Positions 41,201 through 48,062 of a stretch of DNA of 64,000 nt are shown piece by piece. The stretch's first letter is position 1. Each line of letters begins with the position of its first letter. The stretch spans positions 62,985,674 to 63,049,673 of the forward strand of contig NC_092350.1 in assembly GCF_963676685.1 (NCBI RefSeq). The letters are read 5' to 3'. Below the pieces are notes generated by a model. It ran no database searches. It was not told the DNA's origin and saw only the letters and a list, made by a program, of their open reading frames with translations. The stretch comes from Mytilus edulis (taxonomy: Eukaryota; Mollusca; Bivalvia; Mytilida; Mytilidae). Made by a program: the position numbers and the translations under genes.

Positions 41201-43781
41201 TTAATTTATTTTCTGTGGTAAAATTTCATAAATCGAAAATTCTGCGAAATGATGTTATCGTGTTTACATGGCAACGACACAAGGTGACGTCATATTAATG
41301 TTTCCATAAACAAAAAAACAGATTTAAACACCAGGCGTTATATTAAGCTTCGTGGGTGCCTCATAATGCAATAATATTACATTAAAAGAACATACATATT
41401 GGTGATAAATGAAATTAAAAAATATATTATTGAATTATATAATATTACTTATATTAGCATATGGGTGCAAACAAAACTATCGAATTTGTCCCATTAGTAT
41501 CGAAATAATGCATGGCATGCAGCCGTAGATTTGTTTTCATTTAACTATAGACTGGGTGTTTATAATCATATTTTACCCATTTGATAACGCTCAGGGTAAA
41601 TTAGTCGAGTATAAATGCCCAACCCTTGAAAATGAAAACAAATGTACGGCTACCATTTATTATTTCTTAACCAATCGTATTACCTAAAATGTTAAAGGAG
41701 GTCACATAAACCTGTTGTACAATATTGCACATTTCGTATGGTCCTTGACACGTTTTAGTTCGACGATTTGCAAAGAGCAATATCATATTTGAAAAAAAAT
41801 GCACAGATTCTGTGTGATTATTAAATTTTCTAAAGCTACTACATCTATATTGTAAAATACTAGCTGTTAGACACATTATATATGTTTGGTTTATTCGTTA
41901 GCTGCTATTCGGCAGGTTTACACTATTAGCTGTTTGTTTTACACCCTAAAAATGATAATTAACACGGAAAATATTACCAGACCAACCTCTATAGTTGGAA
42001 TGGTATCAGAACGTGTGTGAAATAAATCAGGTTTCGTTATAGAAAAAATGTATTTTCATTAAAATACGTACGTGTATGTTGGTAACAATGCAGCAAATGG
42101 ACTACACACAAGAACTAACACCAAACCAAACATCTGGAAACACATTTGCTCTCTACATGATAGATCCTTATAGTCGCATTCTAATTTTTCGTGATGTTTT
42201 GCAAAGAAAATAAACGCTAGAAAGAGAACTGGTGCGAAGGTAAAGGCCATCACCAATAGAAACTTTGAAGTTTGTCCAATCGAAATGTAGTGTAGGAACA
42301 GGAACACATCCGACAGAGTATCAAACAGGTACAGGACATATGTTAACAAAGTCAGTATGACATGGATAGTTCCCTTAATGCACGAATCATGATAAGGTTG
42401 CTTTCCAGAGCAGCACATTCGGTAGGCAGCCGCATACAAAATTATTAACATAACCATACCAAAAATAGCACAAACCATACTGATTATTTTGATAGTTTCA
42501 CTCGACGTTGATAGTGCATCTGAAAATATATTTTTACTATTTATTGAAGATTGAGACCTTTTCCGCCTTGAATCTGATAGGCCGTGAAACTTTCCATATT
42601 ACAAACATACAAGGGAACAACCATTTGACTATCTTCAGGATGATAGGCGTTTTGACTTCAATTAAATATATTGTTTTAACCAAGACCAGAAGGAAGAAAA
42701 ATAAGTCTGGCATATTGAACACAGGGTTATCGGGCATATATTGCGCATATTTGTATTATATGATTATCCATGTTAATTAACAATTCATATAAAAGTTTCC
42801 AAAAATCTATATTCATAGGTAAACCTTTGTTTTTTCTGTAAATATTTTGCATTACGACTTTTAAAGAATCGCTGTATTGCAGATTTTCTTTAATATAAAA
42901 AGAAGATGTAGTATGATTGCCAATGAGACAACTTTCATCAACATACCAAAACGACACAGACATTAATAACTATGGGTAACCGTACGGCCTTCACAAATGA
43001 GCAAACTCATACGCATAGTCAGCTATAAAAGGCCCCAATATGACAATGTAAAACAATTCAAACGGATACACGGATTTTTTTGTGCAGTGGTTTGTTAAGT
43101 TTACAATTAATCATCTACGAATAAAACAATGTGCGCTAGGAGAAGATATCCAATCCAGTCTATTCAATACAAACTCCTTTTATGACCATAATGAAGGACA
43201 AGATATAGTTTGAGGAAATATAAGTATTAACCGTTGCGTACACGATTTACTACCAAAGTATTTTTGTATTCTTTCACTTTTCATTCCAGTTTATTTCTGG
43301 GTGCATGTTGTGTTTCTCGATCTTACGTTTTCTATGTGTTGTTATTATGTGTTCGTCTTTTCGTCGTGTTACGATTTTCGTCATTGCGTTGACAGTTTTT
43401 CTTGTTTTTTTTAGTTTGATATTTTCATAGTACCTTTAGTTAATCGTTTCTTGTTCAGAAAATGTAATCTGTTTTCAGCTTATTGTATTTCTTTTTTTTC
43501 AAATACTAACTTAAACTTTAAACATCCCTATGCTACAAAATAACAGAATAGAAATACTCATGAATCATTGCTTTCACCCTGAGCTTTTTGAGTTTTAATG
43601 TATGTCTTTATTTATAGTAACATTTACCATAATCACGATAATAATTATATGTCGTAGTTTCAAAACTCTCAAATGGTGTTGTGATGGTGTTGTTTATGAG
43701 CGATACCCCAGCTTTAGTACAGTTCAAATAGTATGGAGTTGTGGTGAAGTCCCAATTGGATGCAGTTGTCATGAACTCCAT
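22039..43781 (-). CDS. XKR-family membrane protein, gene B (Gln/Asn-rich tail, 17.7-kb intron)
   Basis: Four coding exons: 43781-43628 (exon begins at 43783), 42519-42072, 24400-24243 and 23225-22039. The phases 1, 2, 1 agree throughout and give an uninterrupted protein of about 648 residues. XKR signatures are YLFDTLSDVFLFLHY, VEATLESAPQLTVQ, SSLGLAWSLNAFKHQ and ENSIMLFFWYSDD. Characterised family members are phospholipid scramblases of the plasma membrane; activity here is inferred. A hydrophobic segment precedes the canonical first membrane pair, and the leader has NCT and NNT sequons. From about residue 454 the protein is a hydrophilic tail rich in Gln, Asn, Tyr and Ser, ending in FVGNV and FSGY motifs shared with gene C. 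Intron 2 holds a Ty3/Gypsy element and a foldback element. The alternative is that the 5' pair and 3' pair of exons belong to two different, partly lost genes; matching phases and the absence of other exons favour one gene. Confidence 0.78.
23880..23975 (-). repeat. Dispersed repeat family A, fragment in gene B intron 3
   Basis: Plus-strand text GTTCTCCGTTCGTTTGATGT, TTTGCCATTTGAATACGGAC and CTCGGAGTTTAGTATTTTTT is the inverted form of the start of family A. It lies between exons 3 and 4 of gene B. Confidence 0.65.
24243..24400 (-). CDS. Gene B exon 3: LESAPQ exon
   Basis: 158 nt from a TTTGAAG acceptor to an ACAG|GTAATT donor. It encodes YAQVLARGK and then VEATLESAPQLTVQIYLLIT. LESAPQ is the most recognisable XKR block. 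Confidence 0.9.
24401..25465. other. Gene B intron 2, part next to exon 3
   Basis: AT-rich intron sequence. Minus-strand open frames at 24965-24702 and 25396-25064 show no recognisable motif or splice-site bracketing and are not called. Confidence 0.4.
26450..26585 (+). repeat. Dispersed repeat family C
   Basis: Words GTGTTGAAGGCTTTACATTG, ACCTATAATGGTTTACG, GGATGGAGAGTTGTCTCATT and GGCACTCACACCACACCTTC occur in order, ending in a CTATATCTATA tail. Copies at 28300, 56465, 58665 and 60020, inverted at 42880. It lies inside the foldback element. Confidence 0.75.
26865..26960 (+). repeat. Dispersed repeat family D, best-preserved copy
   Basis: GAATTCGAGCATCACTGATG, GTAGACGAAACGCGCGTCTG and TAGTCCTGGTATCTATGATG in order. 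It lies inside the foldback element. No coding capacity. Confidence 0.75.
27741..28299. other. Gene B intron 2, between foldback element and LTR element
   Basis: No gene. A repeat-like segment at about 28120-28230 (GGATCCATTAAAACG, CTGCAAATGTTTGCACCTGT, AAGTCAGGAATCTGATG) is related to 49640-49720. Confidence 0.45.
28300..28465 (+). repeat. Dispersed repeat family C
   Basis: GGGCCCTTTATAGCG, GTGTTGAAGGCCGTACATTG, ACCTATAATGGTTTAC and GGATGGAGAGTTGTCTCCTT in order, ending CTTCCTATATCTAG. Slightly longer at its 5' end than the 26450 copy. Confidence 0.75.
28466..29363. other. Gene B intron 2 flank of the LTR element
   Basis: AT-rich intron sequence with nothing I can name. The last four bases before the LTR (29360-29363, CTTA) form the left half of the target-site duplication. 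Confidence 0.45.
29880..29948 (+). repeat. 69-bp direct repeat in 5' LTR, copy 1
   Basis: ACTCTGCCATACGCTATCAA through AATAAAGACTC to ACTATTTTCAGG. It is followed at once by GTGAGT-type donor sequence (CAG|GTGAGTAC). An identical copy lies at 31174-31242, and both recur in the 3' LTR at 39655-39723 and 40949-41017 (one T to C change in the last). Confidence 0.95.
29948..31241 (+). other. Putative intron in the LTR leader (1294 nt)
   Basis: Starts GTGAGTAC after CAG and ends ACTATTTTCAG before GCC, so it fits the GT-AG rule with strong consensus at both ends. Removal would leave a single copy of the 69-bp repeat joined to the last ~130 bases of the LTR, shortening the leader before gag. The equivalent interval in the 3' LTR is 39723-41016. 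Function is inferred from sequence alone. Confidence 0.55.
31174..31242 (+). repeat. 69-bp direct repeat in 5' LTR, copy 2
   Basis: Same 69 bases as copy 1, but here the closing TTTTCAG is followed by GCCTGCC, so it reads as a splice acceptor rather than a donor. Confidence 0.95.
31373..31390 (+). promoter_or_regulatory. Candidate primer binding site
   Basis: The 18 bases from TGGTGGAAGGCCC start with the expected TGG two bases after the LTR end. I did not match it to a specific tRNA 3' end, so the primer is unassigned. Confidence 0.45.
31403..32692 (+). CDS. gag polyprotein of the Ty3/Gypsy element
   Basis: 429 codons from the first ATG after the LTR to UAG at 32690-32692. Residues 1-110 are rich in Pro and Gln. 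A middle region (about 110-275) with AQWWTTFMSFITLQRYEEW and FLNRFRP resembles the Ty3/Gypsy retrotransposon capsid fold. A second Gln/Pro/Tyr-rich stretch follows. The end has a Cys-rich CKGCGKSCKSRSLCP segment and a canonical CCHC zinc knuckle, CHHCKTPGHSISVC, at residues 401-414, which in this family binds RNA. Gag assembles the particle. The stop is in the same frame as pol, with no ATG opening pol, so Gag-Pol probably arises by reading through the UAG. Intact in this copy. Confidence 0.93.
   Translation: MSYWLRSANMPQPMNARIGEAPLIEIAPEEMVQVHQPPNNENQASEPLVPPPAPEPVQQIPEQQQAPAQLIQTIQPTGTVPPQIHAAVPAQPPVQNQSNQQGHLGRSKVHVNMTHFNGKIDAAQWWTTFMSFITLQRYEEWEAILCFPFYLDGIAKQWWHMLDTSANNSLNHIKTAFLNRFRPLEEDDVGLTNLRQLEHESVTEYIHRALGYNKDRSVIDKYLIKLTYRGMKEQIQQIVIPQNPTSMTDLLKKAVTAEMTVNMRKTNNTSVEDTIHKAISSLENSMTERLANHFQSVAAISTPPQNKQQIDNSTSAYNNQQMCFNPYQQPFQMPPPYMYQPVQHQSVQYPQAVQYPQQNMQPQNSYQNSRPNYANKQNGPCKGCGKSCKSRSLCPAFKKICHHCKTPGHSISVCDERIKAMSQGYRQYP
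32690..32692 (+). promoter_or_regulatory. gag stop codon, candidate UAG readthrough site
   Basis: CCA-UAG-GGA. The frame stays open from this UAG through the protease DTG to 35362 with no ATG before the protease. UAG followed by G is the context used for gag-pol readthrough in gammaretroviruses; whether an RNA structure follows here was not determined. Confidence 0.6.
32693..35362 (+). CDS. pol: protease, reverse transcriptase, RNase H
   Basis: Open in the gag frame for 890 codons to TAA at 35360-35362. The retropepsin active site ALIDTGANISVI has its DTG at 32855-32863. The reverse transcriptase includes MAIDYRKLN, FSSLDLKSGYYQV, FGLMNAPITFQ and the catalytic YVDD at 34151-34162. RNase H follows with TCDASDEAISFVLGQ, EKECLAI and VTDHSAL supplying the acidic residues, and HRPGKSNVVADCLSR closing it. 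A linker rich in Ser, Glu and Asp leads to the integrase. Pol copies the RNA into DNA in the cytoplasmic particle. The frame ends just where the integrase zinc-finger region should begin; the next bases continue it in another frame, so this is a break and not a natural end. Confidence 0.93.
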   Translation, partial: GYGPALRQQSEGRHKDKEIVKTKESETIFTITSLDSEKCTTQVTVGETTTKALIDTGANISVISKNFLNKTTYANHNLMPGNVRQVVAANGNQVAVLGKIDIVVTVGSTKFTQTVHVLDQLHHTLILGFDFMKNQGAFINFDDLTLERNKPKMIIGSISIKAGLVRTIKAVTIPKRSEINIPVSVSRQTRDSTVLLEPLESYCPALKNLVVAKCLVNVQNGKACLRLLNPTHSDIQLKAHKEIAKVSQVNIDDIYPLDDNTKHISAVSTTNIKQKDTDLHFDLSNSCLTSDEKSELSNFLQKNRSAFATSLNELGCTHLYKHNIETVPGARPVRLNPYRQPPNVRDEQDRQVQELQESGIIEPSSSSWAFPVVMCFKRSGGSMRMAIDYRKLNSLCLPQSFPLPHMESVFDAIGENKAKYFSSLDLKSGYYQVPLTEESKPKTAFITHIGVYQFKRMSFGLMNAPITFQAMMSDVLRGLNWKFVLVYVDDILVFSKNFQDHLNHLSQVFERLKHANLKLHPDKCHFALKEIKFLGHYISQDGVKADPEKTRAVNEFPVPKTQKQVRSFLGMANYYRRFIKDYSKIVSPLTALTHNNQPVKLKWTPKCQTAFESIKQALITAPVLAYPDLSKPFILTCDASDEAISFVLGQLDFENKEYVVAYGNKTLTKEEKRYNTSEKECLAILKGVETYRPYLANSHFTVVTDHSALVWLKSAKHTGRLARWALRMQDLQFSIIHRPGKSNVVADCLSRIPNPFNTDSVQAMSLSKDILSESSDDTESLSEPLESEDVLSDAEEFDEYKPKWRTEVKLIYEFDHIDDGHESPMVAAIEAQNVQEKIDDKVSLSQLQKECPDFSAIYTYLSLGELPDDRKLRDKVVSESKYFSLSDGV
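35353..36848 (+). pseudogene. Integrase with chromodomain, broken in three places
   Basis: The integrase is spread over two frames. The HHCC zinc-finger part (HDSLASGGHIG, SCDRCQ) is open in one frame at 35353 to about 35610. The frame then changes near 35603-35615. The core follows with RWHIDVLGPL, VLCSDRGQ and NGTVERQN supplying the D, D and E residues, to TAA at 36363-36365. After that stop the same frame continues to 36848 and carries a chromodomain at about 36666-36805 (KYTFKEIIKGRR, MYVKWLDN, TWEPDTN), which in chromoviruses binds modified histone H3 and steers integration. So there are two single-base-type frame changes (near 35356-35362 and 35603-35615) and one nonsense codon. These would prevent integrase production from this copy, unless they are sequencing errors. 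Confidence 0.88.
36893..37180 (+). repeat. Minisatellite, 33-bp unit, nine copies
   Basis: The unit contains GTGATACACAGGTATCCCCC followed by CTTATATGTTTGA. ACAGGTAT starts at 36901, 36934, 36967, 37000, 37033, 37066, 37098, 37130 and 37162. The first six starts are 33 bp apart; the last steps are 32 bp because GTTTGAG becomes GTTAAG. It lies between pol and the env-position frames. The 33-bp unit keeps both strands open (11-residue repeats), but coding use is unlikely. Confidence 0.95.
37506..37850 (+). CDS. Env-position ORF A: small secretory/membrane protein
   Basis: 114 codons after pol and the minisatellite, on the element's coding strand. The N-terminus has a strong signal or membrane segment (LLFSTFIVLISLCVII). 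A ~45-residue segment with three Cys follows, then a second hydrophobic stretch (MAIFVLIAVSFMYC) and a Pro-rich end (PPSFIYRRPTEEPQ). I do not recognise the family. Its last 56 nt overlap ORF B in another frame. Because pol of this copy has single-base breaks, A and B may be two halves of one gene split by a frame change. It is far shorter than retroviral Env proteins. Confidence 0.5.
   Translation: MNWNSLLFSTFIVLISLCVIIESTNQEDIIQCLKNGAEFRQESRLFLAKECWLQTFRDHILCSKMAIFVLIAVSFMYCKAPRMAMVMSVMQFFSCVESQTPPSFIYRRPTEEPQ
37795..38367 (+). CDS. Env-position ORF B: membrane segment plus C-terminal domain
   Basis: Open from 37795 to 38367 with no Met codon anywhere in the frame, so it cannot start by itself from AUG. 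A hydrophilic stretch (STKVQQFISEFSWVH) leads into a membrane segment (SIIVLLFLIFLICYLY), a basic stop-transfer (KSKHNR) and ~120 residues with Cys and aromatic residues (LSLCPSYYQI, ATWSSFQVTNL, LNQPFNAYVYVTHQG). I do not recognise a domain. Together with ORF A the layout is signal, short ectodomain, membrane anchor and folded tail; the missing Met argues that the two belong together. Confidence 0.5.
   Translation, partial: NLKLPHHLYIADPLKNHNDFSTKVQQFISEFSWVHASVILSIIVLLFLIFLICYLYKSKHNRCTTLVLEITSGGDCVIVPILNLSLCPSYYQISKPSVKELTVAAFPSCKLFATWSSFQVTNLLTEQSIQIPTTISLSLRNRYKLPYILNQPFNAYVYVTHQGFANILNPPADSSNKTKIASAADLTSFV
39126..39138 (+). promoter_or_regulatory. Candidate polypurine tract
   Basis: The G-rich GTTTGTGGGGAGT lies directly before the TG of the 3' LTR, where plus-strand priming is expected. 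It is interrupted by pyrimidines, so the assignment is tentative. Confidence 0.35.
39139..41145 (+). repeat. 3' LTR (2007 bp)
   Basis: Same length as the 5' LTR, with about eight substitutions seen by eye. It carries the same 69-bp direct repeats (39655-39723, 40949-41017) and the same GT...AG interval. The first AATAAA (39677-39682) is the likely polyadenylation signal if R lies near repeat copy 1. Confidence 0.95.
41146..41511. other. Target duplication and intron flank
   Basis: CTTA at 41146-41149 duplicates 29360-29363. The rest is gene B intron sequence with nothing recognised. Confidence 0.6.
41512..41656. mobile_element. Small hairpin (MITE-like) element 4, sister of element 1
   Basis: Arms AGCCGTAGATTTGTTTTCAT and the complement of ATGAAAACAAATGTACGGCT, near-identical to the arms of the element at 14234. 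The interior reads ATTTTACCC ... AACGCTCAGGGTAAAT, the reverse complement of the loop of element 1. It lies in gene B intron 2 between the LTR element and exon 2. Confidence 0.75.
42072..42519 (-). CDS. Gene B exon 2: first membrane segments
   Basis: 448 nt from an ATTTTCAG acceptor to an AC|GTACGT donor. It encodes a hydrophobic MLIILYAAAYRMCC segment, YLFDTLSDVFLFLHY and two more membrane segments ending LLPTYT. Phases match genes A and C. Confidence 0.87.
42880..43075 (-). repeat. Dispersed repeat family C, inverted
   Basis: Plus-strand text GATTGCCAATGAGACAACTT, AACCGTACGGCCTTCA, CAGCTATAAAAGGCCCC is the inverse of the family C order. It lies in intron 1 of XKR gene B. Confidence 0.7.
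43290..43450 (-). repeat. Fragment of dispersed repeat family E
   Basis: Inverted, diverged match to the AAACTGACAACG ... ACACAACATAGAAAAC region of the better copies at 57390 and 60890 (plus text TTTTCTATGTGTTGTTATTA and GTCATTGCGTTGACAG). Intron 1 of gene B. Confidence 0.5.
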
Positions 43782-43783
43782 AC
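43628..43783 (-). CDS. Gene B exon 1 (coding): Thr/Asn-rich N-terminus
   Basis: 156 nt between a CTTACAG acceptor and a GTAAAT donor. The ATG falls two bases after the acceptor, exactly as in gene C, so a non-coding 5' exon probably lies upstream. The peptide includes NCTKAG and LINNTITTPF and shares spacing with gene C exon 1. Confidence 0.75.
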
Positions 43784-43834
43784 CTGTAAGATTCATATTT
43801 GCATTTTGTAACAAATTTAAATTTAATGTTGCAA

Positions 43835-44215
43835 TATAATGGAATTTGATGCGACTGTCATACAAGTGAGAGGATTAGCTAGCTATAAAACCAGATTCAA
43901 TCCACCATTTTCTACATAAGAAAATGCCTGTACCGGACAGGAATATGACAGTTGTTATCCATTCGTTTTATGTGTTTGAACTTGTGATTTTGCCATTTGA
44001 TTGGTGACTTTCCTTTTTTGAATTTTCCTCGGAGTTCAGTATTTTTGTGATTTTACTTTCCAATACAGCGAGAAACTCCCACACCCGGAGGCGTCCTACA
44101 ACTGGCCCCAAAACAGATATGTATACTAGTTCAGTGATAATGGACATCATACTAAACTCAAAATTATACACAAGAAACTAACATTAACAAGCATACAAGA
44201 CTGACCAAGGCCAGA
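43835..44215 (-). repeat. Dispersed repeat family A plus adjoining repeat B, inverted
   Basis: Plus text GACTGTCATACAAGTGAGAG, GCTAGCTATAAAACCAG, GTTGTTATCCATTCGTTTTA and TCCTCGGAGTTCAGTATTTT gives family A inverted. Past 44070 it continues into a segment with GCGAGAAACTCCCACACCCG and GGAGGCGTCCTACAACTGG, the inverse of a stretch near 49805. It lies just upstream of gene B exon 1. Confidence 0.75.
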
Positions 44216-45461
44216 GGCTCTTATCATAGGACAGGTGCAAAAATGCGGTGGAATTTGTTTTTCTCTTAAATGTTTCAGTTTTACTTTCTTTATTAATTTG
44301 ATTATTATTGAAATGAACTTAAAGAGGTGAATAAATAGCTTTCTATCTCTTGAAAATTATTGATTGAACGATTGTTGTTAAACATCTATCTAATATTGTT
44401 AAACGTGAACAATTGATACGAAAGTATGATTTAACAAAAAAAGCCGACCTGTCTTCTTAAACGTGTGAAAATTATGAAAATCTGGAATTTCAGCTTCCCA
44501 AATAACATATAAGAGTTTTTTCCTGTCTGTGAAACATTGGATCAACCCCGGGTTTCATAGGGCTAGTGTTGCCCAGTCTTTACTTTTCTATGGTTTACAT
44601 GTACTTTGTATTCTGGTGCATCAGTATATAGGTCTCCTTTCGTTTTTAGCAATGACACTGTCATTACTTTTCATGTTTAAGACTTATAAAGATGAATTCT
44701 CACGCAGCGTCTTTCGAAACAGCCAACATGCAAATATTTAATTTGCTCATTTACTATTTCCACTGTTCCTTACTCTAATCACATGCTAACCGCTAATCGT
44801 ATGTCCAATGTCAAACATTGATACATATCTATACACTTCCGATAGTACAACAGCTGCGCAGTGAGTTTTTCTTTGGCGGAGACTTGAGAAGCTTTGGTTT
44901 TTATACGATAACTCAAGTTAAGTATCAGGGGGTAGTAATTGCGTGAATATTAATTAATTGAGCATGCATCCATACTTCACATTTCACACGCAATATTTAT
45001 TTATAAAAAAAGTATGTGAATAATGAGTTTCTTTTAAAAGCTAAGTTTTGTAGATAAACGAAAAAGCATATTTGAAATAGCTAGTTTGAATACTTTGATA
45101 ATAAATTTGAAAAGACAATTATAAAAATAAGTTTTAAAAAGATTTTAAATAAACTCACTGCTTATTATAATCTGTTGTCGACAAAATCCGTTTGAATTGT
45201 ATTATTTGAACTTCAAATTTTAAGCAAATAGATTACATAATCTGACAAGATATCAGTTAATCGTGTACTTGTCCTACTTTGTGAGCATGTGCACTGCATA
45301 TTAAGAAGATAAATTACTTTTGTTACTGCTGATAAAATCAAGAAATATTGTGTTTAACATGACTACACTGCAATAAATGGTACAATTCGATTCATGGGTA
45401 CAATAACAAAATACTTTCTTTTCCGTGATATAGGTTTGATTATAGTATATGCTAAATGCTT
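44216..45461. other. Upstream flank of gene B
   Basis: Mostly AT-rich. A diverged family E fragment (inverted) lies at about 44565-44700 (CTTTTCTATGGTTTACATG ... AGCAATGACACTGTCA). Its 70-codon plus-strand frame is repeat-derived. A 5' untranslated exon of gene B would fall somewhere upstream of 43783, but I could not locate it. Confidence 0.4.
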
Positions 45462-45800
45462 AATCTAGGTTTACACTGCCGATCAGATCAATCTGATGAT
45501 CCCGATTGTCCACATGTCCACGACCAAGCGTTATCAGATTCTTGATCGGGCCTGTTTACGACTTCTACCATACTGCTATCCAACTGTACACGACCTTACC
45601 ACGATCAGTCACGATTCCTTTACGACTTCACAACGACTCAAATCCGACCACTAATTGCATACATACTCGATAATTCCGATCAATTTACGATCTCTACATG
45701 ATCTTTACTCGACCAGCTAGACCAAATCAACTATACTTGATCTCAGCCTGATCTCGACCAGACCATATCGCCCTCATCGTATAGGGGTTGTAGGGATAGT
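45462..45800 (+). repeat. CGATC/CGACC-rich repeat, single copy
   Basis: Begins CTAGGTTTACACTGCCGATC and continues as a degenerate series of CGATC, CGACC and CGATTCC words about every 10-20 bases to CATCGTATAGGGG. The start matches the centre of the palindrome at 47085-48062. Non-coding. Confidence 0.75.
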
Positions 45801-45875
45801 CGGGATTTCGTCAGGTATGTATGTAGAATTTCAATACAAAAACGTCTGCATTTTTTTATATGACCCGCTGCAGTC

Positions 45876-45893
45876 GGGGGGGGGGGGGGGGGG
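45876..45893. repeat. Poly-G run (18 G)
   Basis: Eighteen consecutive G residues within otherwise unremarkable sequence, 76 bases past the CGATC-rich repeat. Prone to length error. Confidence 0.9.
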
Positions 45894-46779
45894 TATTACG
45901 TGTAATCCTTATCTGTCCGTAAGTAGGGAAGTACGTCCCAACAATGAGTTTCTTTTCTCTAATTTTAGTTTGCCTCAACCAAATTTTATTACCATCAAGC
46001 ACAGATACATAACGAAATGATGTTGCGTCACATTTACCGTGCTTGGGTATTGACTCTTTGTAACCTCTTATGTAAGCTGGGCTAGTATCTGTGTCTCATG
46101 AACACATTCTCTGTTTATTTGGTTAGATTCAGTAGGAAAGCACACAGAGGATCCCAATGATTATAAAAACTCCGTGAGAGTGAAGTAGGGAGTTTGAAAA
46201 TGACACCACAAAATGAAATTTGACACTGGATTACATGTAGTATTAATGTTAGATAGCAAAATACATACATTTTACCATCCCCTTTTCTTTGCCTTTTTAC
46301 AAATCAAGCCTACTTTTTGTGTCATTTATATGCATGTGTATGTAATTATTAATATAATGTATATGTTCCCCATATATTTGATATCCAGTAGTTGAGTGGT
46401 TAAATATATTTATATTTCATTGGTGTGTCCATGGCAACATCCTACTTGTTCTTACTAAAAAGCAAAAATACAATATGTCACATATTTCCCAAATTTTGCT
46501 AAATATAAAATTTCGATTCCATGGACTGCTACTTTTTCAGAAACTGTTCACACTGTTACACATGTATATATATCAATAAAAATTGTTTGTCTTTCGTTTT
46601 CGACTTTCGAAAAGAACATTCAAACAAAAATAGCCCTTTAAAACAGATAAACTAAACTCTTGATGTTCTTAAAAACCAATTTTGAGGCTAAATCAGTCAT
46701 CAACTGTCTAATAATGACATTTACTGCACAATTACTTTCATATATGAAAAATACTCCGGGGCTAAAAAGTAGAATCTAC
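45894..46779. other. Intergenic, no gene seen
   Basis: AT-rich, no recognisable frame or repeat. The 60- to 67-codon plus-strand frames here have no motif. Confidence 0.4.
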
Positions 46780-46990
46780 AACTCTTCCAAAGAAAAACAA
46801 GTTTTGTTGGGTTTCATGTTACCAAGTTTTAAGTTTTCTATGTTGTGTTTTGTGGACTGTTGTCATTTTGTCGGTTTTCGTTTTTTGCTAGGGCTGTGTC
46901 GGGTGGGGTTCAACCTTTGCATTTGTTTGTTCTTTTTGGTATCTTTTGTCCAGTTTTTTTTTAAATTTCAGCCCTCCTTGTGAACATACA
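46780..46990 (-). repeat. Dispersed repeat family E, inverted fragment
   Basis: Plus text TTTCTATGTTGTGTTTTGTG, TCGGTTTTCGTTTTTTGCTA and TTTTTGGTATCTTTTGTCC is the inverse of the family E order seen at 48185 and 60845. The 107-codon plus-strand frame across it is repeat-derived. Confidence 0.65.
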
Positions 46991-47084
46991 GGAATTTGTG
47001 TGGAACTAAAAATAAATACTAGTAGTAAAAAAAAATGTGTGCGGATGAAAAAATTATGAGAGTCGCCCTTTAAAACAATCCTGT

Positions 47085-48062
47085 AGCAGTTATGTGTACT
47101 CGTGTATGGTCGAGCAGAGATCGGTTATTGGCCGTATTAGTCTTGGATAAAAAATATGTATAGAAATCGCAGTGATCATGAAGCGATCGTATATTGGTCG
47201 AGTTGAACTGGATCACATATCGAACAGGTTGGCGTATATCGGGAAATGTCGAGCAAAGGTTGAGATGATCGAGTACTAATCGATAAACCATTTGTATTCC
47301 GACCAAACTCGATCTCTTCACGATACTTTCCCGATTAATTCAACTGCTACTCGACTTATTCTCGATCTCTTCTCGAGGGACTTGCTTCTCGATCCTTACT
47401 CGAATTTTGTTGACATGTCAAAAACTCACGGGTAGAAAGTCAGATCGATGACGACCAAAGTCGACCATCGCGAACACTATTGTCGATTGGGTTAGACCAG
47501 TCTCCCGATTGCTTAATCTATCTTGATCGAGTTGGTCTGAACGGCAGTCTGAGCCTTGCTTAAGCTAGGTTCACACTGCCGATCACATCAACCCGATCAA
47601 GCCCGATCAAGACAAATTACGTGATCGGGAGGCTGGTATGATTCAATCGACAAGAATGTTCGGGATAGTCTACCTTGCTCGTCATCGATCTGACTTTCTA
47701 CCCGAGAGTTTTTGACATGTGAAAAAAACATTCGAGTAAGGATCGAGAAGCAAGTCATTCGAGAAAATATCGAGAATTCGTCGAGTAGCGGTCGAATTGA
47801 TCGGGAAAGGATCGTATAAAGATAGAGTTTGGTCGGAATACAAAAAATTTACCAATCAGTATTCGATCATTTCGACCTTTGCTCGACCAATATCCGATCA
47901 TTTTCAGATTAACTCGACCAATGCCCGATTGCTTCCAGATCCCTGCGACTTGTATATTTATATTATGCCAGACAAACTCGACCAATACCCGATCCCTTCG
48001 CGACCACATTCGACCATTATTCGATCTCTACTCGGCCATACACGAGAACACATGACTGCTAC
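47085..48062. mobile_element. Near-palindromic CGATC-rich foldback element (~980 bp)
   Basis: The left half (47085-~47560) is the inverse of the right half (~47575-48062). The outer ends are AGCAGTTATGTGTACTCGTG and the complement of CACGAGAACACATGACTGCT. Matching interior blocks include TGTATTCCGACCAAACTC, TACTCGA, GACTTGCTTCTCGATCCTTA and GGGTAGAAAGTCAGATCGAT with their inverses. At the centre the two CTAGGTTCACACTGCCGATC-type tips face each other around GCTTAAG. Degenerate CGATC/CGACCA words recur throughout. No protein-coding potential recognised. Confidence 0.85.

Noticed and set aside
46660-46983. 107-codon plus-strand frame with a hydrophobic C-terminus
   Set aside because: Lies largely across an inverted family E repeat and has no motif; repeat-derived.
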